A stretch of 23,968 nt of DNA, taken from NCBI GenBank assembly GCA_009602725.1, contig WELB01000034.1:420617-444584 (forward strand), given 5' to 3'. A model generated the notes under the pieces. That model was not told where the DNA came from and ran no database searches. It worked only from the letters and a program-made list of their open reading frames with translations. The translations under genes were made by a program, and so were the position numbers. Positions 10,361 through 20,400 of this stretch are shown here, in pieces. Numbering within the stretch: position 1 is the stretch's first letter; every line of letters starts with the position of its first letter. This stretch comes from Spirogloea muscicola. Its lineage: Eukaryota; Streptophyta; Zygnematophyceae; Spirogloeales; Spirogloeaceae.

Positions 10361-13300
10361 ATGCCGCTGGGGCAGCGCGCGGGCGACGCGAGCGAGTCGC
10401 GCTACTGCGGCGCGGAGCTGGGGTTCTCGCCCGACATCCAGGCCGCGCTGGCCGCCACTCTCGCCGGCGCCTTCGACTTCGCCGTCGCCCCGCTGGTGCC
10501 CGCCGCCGCCGCCACTTCGGCCGCCATTGTCGCCGCCATTGCCGCCGCCATTGCGCCGCTGCCGCTGCCGCCGTCCAATGCCGCAGTGCTCGAGCCATGG
10601 CGACTGGCGGCGAGGCCGCTCTGCGATGGTCTTCAGGTGCGACGGTCGCTCAGTACGTGCCGTTCCTGTGTGAGCGCAGACGGACCCGTCGTACCGGCCG
10701 AGCGCGGCGCAGCCCGGCGCCGCGCCGCCCTTCGCCGGCTCGGATCTCGTGCTCGCCCCAGCGCAGTGGAGCTCGCACGTCGTCGGTCCGCTCGAACACC
10801 TGGCCAGCCCCTGCTCGCCGACTCGACGGGATGCCGCGTCCTTGCCGCGCTCTGAGGACCAGGCTTGAAGCTCAGGGCTTAGCTTCGGGTTTGCAGAGGT
10901 CACAGAGGGCATCCAGGTGCCTGCGCTGCCGCCATTGCGGCTTGCAGGCAAGATCAGCGAGTGGGCGGACCTGGACCACCGGGACGCGGAGGTGAGGCAC
11001 GACAGCGAGGCCGTGCTCAAGCAGGAGCTCAGCTGGGCCTCCCACCTCTCCCTGCAGGCGCGCCGCTCGACCGCCCACCACCTCCGCGCTGCCACCAACT
11101 CCGCCGCTGTCGCTGCCACGTTCAGGAGCTAGCGGATCGGCAGCTGCTGCTGACGGCATGCCGATCTTTACAGGGTGCCCATCTGGTGATGCCGGTACGT
11201 TGGAGCGAAGCTCTGACTGCGAACTCGAGCTGCTTTGCCTTGCGTTCCACTGGCAAGACAGGCGTGCCTGCTGCCAACACCGCGGCCACTGGACTGCACC
11301 AACTATGCACGTTGTGTCAACCAGCTCCTCCAGGGCCTCTCCAACATGCAGGTCTGCATTGCTGCCGCTGCCTGTAAGGACTTGTGTCCAACAGATCGGG
11401 CCCGCCAGTGCGGCAGCGTCACTTTAACTGCCATACCCGAGGTTGCGGTGCGATTGATGAGCCTCTGCCACGTCTCAGCACCTTGCCGAATTCGCAAGGC
11501 CTTGATAGCAAGATCCTGCGCGCCTCTGCTGCAGCTGTGGCTGCGCATACCGCTGGTTGCGCCGGAGCTGCAGGCGGTCGAAGGCACCGCTGACGAGGAC
11601 GCCGTCTTCCTGGTACTTCCACAATGAAGCAGGGGCAATGAACACCTCGAGCCATCAGTGATGCTCATGCGTCTGCAACTAATCACGCCCTCATGTTCTG
11701 GAGCTCGTCGGCTGCAACCCAAGCTGGGTGGCCAAAGGCGTTGCGGGCATGGAGGGTGGACATTGCTTCATAAGGATTGCTATGACTGTCGCCGCATGAT
11801 TGCAGCTCCTCAGTGGCGTCGGCTCAGCATGAGACTCCATTGCTGAGCTCCACGCTTGCTGTCTGTCCAAGCTCGCAGTCTTGCCAGAGTCAGCAGCTCT
11901 CAACTGGGTCAGCTAGCCTGCTTGGCGGCACTTCTGCAGCGGCGGGACGCCGTCTCGAGAAGGCCTCTGAGCGATCCATGGGAGTGGTGGCACGCCTTCT
12001 GCACTCTCTGCGAGCACCACAGCCAGCTCTCCGTCGCCCTTGACATCACGTGCGCTCTCACCACCTTCATCCATGGCTAGCTTGGCGCTACCACAAGAGC
12101 ATGGCCTGGAACTGCAATAGTTCCTCATTGTCCACGTGCGCCCTAATTCGTTGCTAGCTGCTTGCTTGTCAATGTTCCTATCTGTTTCTCATTATGCAAC
12201 TGGGATCAATCTGAAGGTTGGAATTATAGAGATTGGCTGGGAAACACAATGTGCTGAGCTGCGCCTCGATGCGCCGTTTACTGACTCTCCTGCGTGTGCA
12301 TTGACCTGCCAGGGCCTCGCTCCCGTCGCCGAGCGCCCTGCAACGGTGGCTCGGCGAGCCTGTGAGGGCTGCCATCCTGCACACCAGCGTGAGTTGCACA
12401 GGGCCGTGCGGGGCTGCGACCTCCTCCCGTCTTGCTCATGCGTTTGTCGCCAAGGCCCCCTGGCAATGTGCACTCTCTCTAGAGGCCTGCAACGTCAGCA
12501 CGGTCGAGCAGGTTAGCCATGTTGTGGGCATGCTGAATCTAATGACCAGGTTGGTGCAACTGCAGGCATTCCTGACCAACAAGCGCGGGTTTCCGTGCCT
12601 CTCCAAGCGGCACCAGGCGCTTGTTGCCACCCTCTTTGAGCACAGCGTACAGGTCAGGCTTGGAGGCTTGCACATTCCTCGCCCTTCCCTTCCTTTATCC
12701 ATGACATCATGCTGGGCAATCCGGTAGGGGTCTCATCAATTTTGAACTGTGGACACAAGTGATGGTGAAACAAGTGTGCTTAGATGAAGGAGGAAATGGG
12801 CAGTGTTGCCCCTGCTGGTGTAGCGTCAAATTCTGGCGAGTCTAAAGAGGCAGCATGGCCCTCGGCTCATCCCTTTCAGACGGCAAGTGTATAATATATA
12901 TGAGTAGCCCCATTTAGCACTAACTCCTATTTGCGCTAAGGAGCAAGTCAGTTGCAAAGTCTTTCAGCTCATTGTCTGTGACCAGTGGGGGCAGTGGCTT
13001 ACTGGGTGCAGAGCCTCTGCTTGCAGGAGCTGATGGTGTGTTTGATCTGAAGCCCGATACTTGCAGGTTGTGGTCTCCGGGGAGACTCTTCATGCAGCCG
13101 CTGGTGTGGACGGGCCGGCCAACAGCGAGAGCAGCGGGAATACCTCTGAAAGTCCGCCCATCAACTCTCAGTGGCAACTATTGCTTACAGAGCCCCACAT
13201 CTTGATTGCCAGCTTCTCCACTCGTGTGCCCTTCTGTGTCAGATTTCAATCAGCATTGAGCAACATGCGATCAATGTCAGAAGTATATCATTCTGCATTC

Positions 13301-16300
13301 TACAGAGCAACCTTGGAGCCTTCGCTGACTGTCTCTGGCTGTGCATGCAGCCGTAGAAAACAGAGTAGAACTGATGGTGCCAAAGCACCCTCTGCGGCCG
13401 TACTTGGAGTACGTGGCCCACCTCTATCGGAAGCTGGAGCCGCTTTCGGAGCAAGAGCGCTTCGAGGTCAGCTTTGCCATCCCCAGAGTGTCAAAGAACA
13501 GCAGGCATCCACATGTCAGAGGGTCTTATCAGCTGCACTTGTCCGTATCTTGAAGAACGTCTGACGTGCTAATGCGTGCTTGATCTTGTGTCCACGCATC
13601 AACTTTCAGATGGGGTATCGGGACTTCTTGCAAGCGCCTCTGCAGGTGAGGCTGCTGCTGGCTGCTCCTATCATGTCATCCAAGCTCAGCTTGTTGCTTC
13701 TGGGTTAGAGACGGAATGACAGGAATCAGCCCATGCTTTCGACTAGACACTCACCTGCCACTTCCTGATCTCCGGGCCACTTGTCTTGTGACAGCCTCTG
13801 ATGGACAACTTGGAAGCTCAGACGTATGAGACATTCGAGAAAGATGCCAAGAAGTACAGCCAGGTGTCTGCACTGAACCTACTTCTGTCTGTCAACTTAC
13901 CCCCTAATTACCTCAATTATGAGCTGGAGTCGACCTTGTTTGGTACTCTGCATGTCTGGTCAAGGTCCAGGGTGAACCCTTTGACTCGTCACAGTGTCTG
14001 ACCGCTGCCTAAGGAGTGTCGGTGTGATGTGCAGTACCAGCAAGCTGTGCACCAAGCATTGCTGGACAAAGTCAGCGACGCCGACTCTGCAACCACCACA
14101 CTCGTGCGATGCCTCCAAAGCTCCTAAGTTGCAGCCTGAGTGTGTCGTTGCCATAAGAGACCGACGTACAGAAATTTCACAGATGAAGGCACTGAATTAA
14201 AGTGCTTTCTAAACTAATGTGCAGCTAGAATCGGGCGTATTGCTCATTCTCCCAGGCTGTGCAATGTATAGCTTGAAAGCTTTTGTGGCCTCTTCCAGGC
14301 AAACCTTTTAATAGTCGGTCAAGCCCAAAAACAGGATCAAGGCTCAGTAGCAGTATAATCTGGAAAGCACTTCGTGATGCATGACTGGCGAGTTGGCAGG
14401 TCCTAATGGTTGTGGGGGCAGGGCGGGGCCCTCTTGTCAGAGCGTCCCTGGCGGCTGCCGAGGAGGCCCAGCGGCTGCTTAAGATCTACGCCGTGGAGAA
14501 GAACCCCAATGCCATCGTGACTTTGCATGTCTGTCCCCCCCCTCATTTGCAGTCTCAGCTCTCGCTGGTTGCGCATGCCAAAGGCTTGCCAGGAGATATA
14601 AAGTCAATGATGTTCTGCTTATGCCTGCCATATTGATATGTCAATCTACTTGCGGCTTACATGAAGATAAGGTCCAGCAGCTCCATCTACAGTGCACCTT
14701 CTGGAAATTCGATAGGCCATTACAATCTCCTCGATCCGCCTCTGAAAGTCATTGTGGCTGTGGCAGAGCTTGATCACCATGGAAGGATGGCAGGACAAGG
14801 TGACAGTAGTGTCATCAGACATGCGTCACTGGCAGGCGCCAGAGCAGGCCGACATCCTGGTGAGTCCATCCTCTGTAGATGTGATCCTAAGTACTCGGGC
14901 CCCATGCAGCTTGCTGTGTGTCAAGTATTGAGCTTTTGTGCATAGGCCTCAGAGACTACTTTCCCTGACCTGCGGCTGCTCACTACGAGATAATGAGCAC
15001 CCAGTGGCCACTTGAGGCGCTGTGTGCTTCAGCGCTTTTCTGGTCCTTCCTAATTTATTTGCTCTTTTTCTGGGCTGGCCAACCACAGCCATCGCCCTGT
15101 ATGGGGAGAGTCTACCCTTGTCCTTGTCAAAGGATGCTAGCAACATCGCTCAGGGTGCTACTAGTCATTTACTGCTTGCGTGGTGGTCAAACCCTTCCTG
15201 GGTTTGACCAAGCCCATCATAATTTCTCAGTCCTCAGTAAGTATTGCTACTGGCTGCTGGTCAAGTAGACATATGCTGTAGGCCCGTGAGACCTGAACTT
15301 GTGCGGCCAGCATTGACTCGGGGTGTGCAGGTGAGTGAGTTGCTGGGTTCCTTTGGAGACAATGAGCTGTCACCCGAGTGCCTCGATGGAGCTCAGCGCT
15401 TCTTGAAGCCCGACGGCATATCCATCCCCTCAAGGTTGGATGCAAATAAGTAATATCATCCGACTGCATGTTGAGGACATTGTGCCAGCAGCATCGGCAA
15501 TCATCAACAGATATCAGTCACGAATGTGCTACTAAGTACTGATCAGGTTCAGTGCGTAGCAAAGCTGCTGGCGAGCAAACGAGGAGAGGCGAGGTGCAGG
15601 CTTCTCATGTGCTTGAGTGGCTGTGCATTTCTTTGTAACATTGCAGTTACACTAGCTTCATTGGACCCATCACAGCTGCCAAGCTCCACAATGATGTGAG
15701 TCTTCTGAAGTACTTTTGATTCTGGATGGCTGCCCACATACATTGTGCACGAATCATGCTGCCTACAACATATGTGCATTACAGGTCAAGGCCTACAACG
15801 ACCTTGCCCACTTTGAGACAGCATACGTCGTCAAGCTTCACAGTGCCGCAAGACTGGCGGAACCTCGTCCGGTTGGTAGCCCGCCCAAGAGCTCAGGCAT
15901 ATCATGAAGCTCTTCAATTGGCTTGATTCTTGGGAGCTGTTAAGTTGATTCTCTAAGTGTGTCCACCTCAATGTCAAGCAGGTAATGAACAACTATTAAA
16001 GATTCGGCTGTGGCAGGTATTCACATTTGAGCATCCAAATTGGGCCCCTGTGCTTGACAACAGGCGATACACTCGACTGCTTTTTGACATACCAGCTGAC
16101 ACGGGCTCTGCTATAGTACACGGTAAGGCAAGAAGCACCTTGTATTAGACACAGCCAGCAGTTAGCGATAATGACTGTGACCGCAACTACGAAGTACATC
16201 CACTTTTCCAAACGTAGCTGCCGTTGGAGAGGCAAATAGCGCTTCAGCATATATGCTGGTTGAATAGGCCACAAATTTCTTAAGCAGTCTTGTTTGGGAA

Positions 16301-17090
16301 AGTAGCTGCATCGATTCAGCAGAATTGATCTAACGCATTGCTGGAAGCTTTTTGGCAGGCTTTGGCGGCTACTTTGATGCAGTCCTGTATAAGGATGTGC
16401 ATCTGGGTATAGTGCCTTCAACTGCCACTGCAGATATGTTCAGCTGGTATGTACGACCTTTGAAGTTCATCAAGTGGCAAGCCTCATAATATGCAACAAT
16501 CTGTCATGACTTGCTTGTCAATGATACGCACAACCATTAGCAAAATGTGGGAAACGTGATGACAGGCTGCATGGCTCTACGAGTCAAATTGATAATCCGA
16601 GCTCAAAGGAGAGTCATGCTGCTTGAGACTCAGCAAGGGTGGAACTGCAGACAATGGCAATGTCATCAGCATGATGAATTGTCTTATGTACTTCTGAGAG
16701 TTGTCACCCTATCATCGTGCAGGTTTGCAATATTTTTCCCGCTAAGACATCCCATGTACATACCAGCTGGTTCCAAGCTTGAGTTACATTTCTGGAGGTG
16801 CCATAGTGCCACCAAGGTGACTACACGGATCACCACCATGTGCTCGTTGCGGAAGTACTGCCTTCTGATCAGCACATTCCCAGCCATCACCTGAGCCACA
16901 GTCGCTCGTTGGTTCTGGAAATACAGCAGCCCATCAAATGCTCAGCTCCATTGCGCAAGCTTTTCTTTTGGCTGGTCTGACTAGCGCTTGCAAAGTGTGG
17001 TTGCAGGTTTGGTATGAGTGGGCAGTGACGAGTCCATCAATCTCGCCCATCCACAACCCAAATGGGCGATCTTATTGGGTTGGCCTATGA
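10361..17090 (+). CDS. PRMT5: Protein arginine N-methyltransferase 5, 22 exons, complete
   Basis: Type II arginine methyltransferase that makes symmetric dimethylarginine on histones, Sm proteins and other nuclear and cytoplasmic targets. Exons: 10361-10495, 10680-10785, 10948-11057, 11262-11351, 11535-11612, 11940-12049, 12313-12388, 12566-12652, 13067-13151, 13351-13466, 13610-13645, 13795-13863, 14035-14103, 14400-14528, 14767-14859, 15331-15434, 15647-15695, 15785-15871, 16017-16122, 16359-16446, 16723-16816, 17007-17090. This gives 666 residues, close to plant PRMT5. Order: N-terminal TIM barrel ([37 protein letters not shown]), linker [23 protein letters not shown] domain, beta barrel. 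Motif I GAGRGPLV (residues 395-402), double-E loop [11 protein letters not shown] with Glu466 and Glu475, and Tyr354/Phe357 (the Phe that sets symmetric methylation) are all intact. The ATG sits in gccgccATG. Intron 3 uses a GC donor. The exon 5/6 and 9/10 borders lie in poorly conserved linkers and are less certain. Confidence 0.96.
10520..10555 (+). repeat. Three tandem 12-bp units in PRMT5 intron 1
   Basis: gccgccattgtc, gccgccattgcc and gccgccattgcg follow each other without a gap. They sit in a GCC-rich part of intron 1 (10496-10679). The intron is open in the frame of exon 1, so retention would add an Ala/Ile-rich tail. But the intron is 184 bases long, so retention would also shift the downstream frame. 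Confidence 0.85.
14946..15105 (-). repeat. Dispersed repeat, truncated copy E inside PRMT5 intron 15
   Basis: On the minus strand this shows a degraded head (gggcgatggctgtggttggccagcccagaaaaagag) followed by gctcattatctcgtagtgagcagc. The latter aligns with gctcattaacgacgagtgagcaac of copy B (near 5190-5205) and with the middle of copy D (gcaggtcagggaaagtag versus caggtcagagaagctagg). The GC-rich tail seen in copies A and B is absent. The intron runs 14860-15330, and the element is antisense to PRMT5. Confidence 0.6.
15184..15210. repeat. Perfect 11-bp hairpin in PRMT5 intron 15
   Basis: tggtcaaaccc (15184-15194) pairs exactly with gggtttgacca (15200-15210) around a ttcct loop. It lies about 80 bases from the end of the truncated dispersed repeat in the same intron. 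It would fold equally on both strands. Function unknown. Confidence 0.7.
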
Positions 17091-17419
17091 CCTCCTCGGT
17101 CAGGCCAACAGATGCAAGCAATCACTTCTGTGCAACACACAATCTCTCAAACTTGCACACTGCTGAGGATTGATGGGGAGGTTACTACAAGTCTCCAACA
17201 CAATTGCATCAGATATATATTTGACACAGGTAAGATGGTATTGCACCTCCCATGAAATAATGCACCACTGTTGCCAATTGAAGGGATGCTTCCGAGCTTT
17301 GCACCACACCTTAGAGCTCCCAAGCTTCAAGGTCGTAGTACCGCCCATTCACCCTGGCACAGCAGATGGCAAATGTAACTATGAGCCCAGTCCCATTGTG
17401 CTTATTGTGTATTCTAATG
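17091..17419. other. Space between convergent 3' ends of PRMT5 and TWINKLE
   Basis: Only 329 bases separate the PRMT5 stop codon from the TWINKLE stop codon, so the two 3' UTRs must share or overlap this stretch. No open frame of interest. The only clear signal is a TGTAA on the plus strand near the right end. Confidence 0.6.
17374..17378 (+). terminator. Candidate UGUAA poly(A) signal for PRMT5
   Basis: TGTAA about 285 bases after the PRMT5 stop, in the sequence ggcaaatgtaactatg. If used, the PRMT5 transcript would end within or next to the TWINKLE coding end at 17420, making the mRNAs antisense at their tails. Candidate only, because the pentamer is common. Confidence 0.4.
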
Positions 17420-20400
17420 CTAAGCACTACGGTTGACCCTGCCAGCAAGATGGAGAAGCAGACACTTGGACTTGTACAATGGGGATAAAGGGGTTGAATT
17501 TCCTTAGTGACCTGTCATATCGAAGGATGGCATCTCCAATGGTCCCAGCAGCCTTGTTTCTCACTTTCCTCACAAGAACCTGCGGGATGAGAGAATTCAG
17601 GAGCAAGTTAGGAGATACATAAGGAGCACATCGACCAGCAAGGCAGACCTATTGATCATCAACTCAGGTAGCAGCAGATTGACATTGAAACTGCGCATGT
17701 TGGACTTGCCAGCACTTCATTGTTCTAAGCTGCTGTAGCTCCATATGAGAGGTGTGGCCCTTTCAGGTCATTAACATTTCCGTCAGATTCCGGCAAGGCC
17801 TTGTGTCTTACTTCGACATGGTCAAGGGGTCCTCTCTCTTTGTCACGGTTACGATGGATAACAATGCCATTATCGCACTTGTTCACAAAGTGAGCACTTC
17901 CGCTGATGTCGTATAGGCCAGGTGCCTCTCCTTTCCAGACTTGGAGCTGCAATCATGCATTTGCCACTATGATCAGCAGGGCTGCCAACAGGTCAACTTT
18001 AGTATATGACTCTGGCACAGTGTCTGCTAGCTCTTACCTGCTTTGGATGGGCCACAAACCAGACGTGGCAGTCGTGATGCTGAGCAAAGCGCTTCACCTT
18101 AGTCAGCATGCTGCTCACATACTCTGTCTCGGTCCTAAAAAGCCCACAGCGTGCGCTCAGACATTGTAAGCCCTGGAAGGAGAGTATCTGCTACAGAAGG
18201 TTTATGAGTTACTCGTTAATCACAAATGCGTGCAACAGTTTTGCGTGGTAGATGGTTAAAGAGTGTCAAAGCCTACAAAAGCTTCATAAGTTACTCTCTA
18301 AATACGGATGTGTGCAACACTTTTGAGTGGTGGATGGCTAAAGAGTGTCAAGCTTTGCGTGTCTTGTAAGTCCAACTTACTGGCGAGAAGGGCGCTGATG
18401 GTCAAGCTCATTGTACGGGTCAATCACCAGACCGCGTATTCCATATCGCAGAACTGCGGCCTTGGCCAGGTTGAGGAGCCAGTCAATGGAGGGCAGCTCG
18501 TCATCTTCACACCTACAGCACAGATCTCAAAGATGCAGTGTGAAGCTACTCAGCCCATTGTGCTGAGTGGTTGTGCTGATTGTGCTAACAGTAAGACATG
18601 CCCCAGTTGGCTACAACGAGTTGTCAATAATGAAAACGGTTGAGAGGTAACCTAACCTAATAAGGACAAAATTGTCAGTCAGCCAAGCCTTCCCCTCAGC
18701 CAACTGGTCAGGAGTCATCCGCCTGATGCCATTGCTATAGCTGGAAGGGAAGTCCACGGAAACCTTCAGTGTAGAATCAACAACGTCAGCTTTTGAATAT
18801 AGGTTTATACTTGCTTCTTTCTTGACGCCGAACAGTGGCAATAAGTGCGCGTCTAGTGCATAGAATGCTTCTCATGATGTTGCTGGCATCATAGCAATGT
18901 ACCCAATACTCAAATCGCGTCCAAATTATACACAAAGAACTGGAGCCTGGGCAGAGAACGAGAAGGCTTACAGAGCATCAAAAAAAGGGGACCCGGTGTA
19001 CTTCTCCAGAAGCTTCCGAGAATGGTCCCGTACCTGTCAACCGGGCATTCCATCACTTCAGTAAGAGGTATCTTTTGCGCCACCTTGGAAGGATGTAACA
19101 GGGCAGGAGTGACAGCAGCCCCAAGATGGCACCATACAGGAGACCAAAAGGCCCCATTGACTGCTGTGCTGATTTCAAGATGCAGGATAGCTAGCTGCAA
19201 GACACCTTGTTCTCCATCGAGCAGAGGGCAAAAGTCCAGCCCTGTTGCCTCTGGAGGTTGCAGAGTAAGGCGTCGATCCACTCGCTCTTGCCCGAGTTTG
19301 GAATGCCGGTTACCACAGTAAGCTCACCTGGCACTACCTGCAACAGAAGATGCAAGAGCAGCCAAAAAATTGTGGTGAGACCATGCATGATGGAAGCCCT
19401 TCAGGAAATGAACGATGTGGAAAGAGAGACGCTAAGAACTTACTCTGTACATCTCATCCAGTGTCTGCCAGCCCGTTGATACCCCTCGTTCGTCCCCAAG
19501 CCTGAGGTAGTAGTAATTATCAATCTCTTGGAAAAAGTCCTTGAAACGGAACAAACCCCGTATTGGGTAAGGTTCTGCAGAGGCTACACATTCTCGTAGA
19601 GCTTGTGGACCTCTTGCCACAAGGAGCTGTTGACATGAGTCGTTCAAGTACAAAGAGTCAGAGCTGCAACGTGCAACGCCCAAAGGCTGTAGCAGCACTC
19701 TCAGGAGCTGACAGTCAGCCTTGCTCGAAGACACAAAGACACATGCTTTCCTCTTCCAGAGCAACCCTGGCCAGTACTCACGAATTTTATCTTCTTGATG
19801 AAGGACAGCAAGAAACACACTACCCCATCTAGGTACAAGATCTGCAAGCCATGAGGGTCGAAGAATGACGTACTAACCTCATTGGCATCCTTAAATGGAA
19901 TTCCAGGCTCCTTTTCAGGAAATTTGACCCTCCAACACCTACACATCAGTGCATGGTCCCTTGATATAGCAACCCAGTGGTGTCAACCTCTGAGGCACAC
20001 TGGTGGGCATCAACTTCTCAGCAAAGATGAAGGCAGTATTCAATATTCTTTGTGAGGAGTCTTTTGCGGGCATCCTTAGTGAGGAAATTCTTCAGAAAAA
20101 GTGCAATGCGGCAGGAGCGCGTGCTACAGCTGATACGTGCACTTTCCATATGGATTGCTGCTGATCAATGTGCAGGACTGCCTGCACAGTGATCGGCAGC
20201 GAACCATACGGAGAGTGCATGAATTAGCTGTAGCTGTAGCTGCTCCTGCTGCGCCTGCACAGTGGCCGGCCTGATGAATACGAACAAGTCCATGTCTTCA
20301 AGAAGGTCCGCATGGACATTCTTACCTTTCCCTGCCAAGCCTGCGGGCGAGCTCCTCGGCGAGGGCTTGGCCTGCCTCATCCGCGTCGGTAGCCAGCACC

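Noticed and set aside
9490-10995. 501-codon open frame on the plus strand, and matching long frames on the minus strand
   Set aside because: They run through 308 undetermined bases and very GC-rich sequence where stops are rare. They cross the true PRMT5 exons 1-3 in a different frame.
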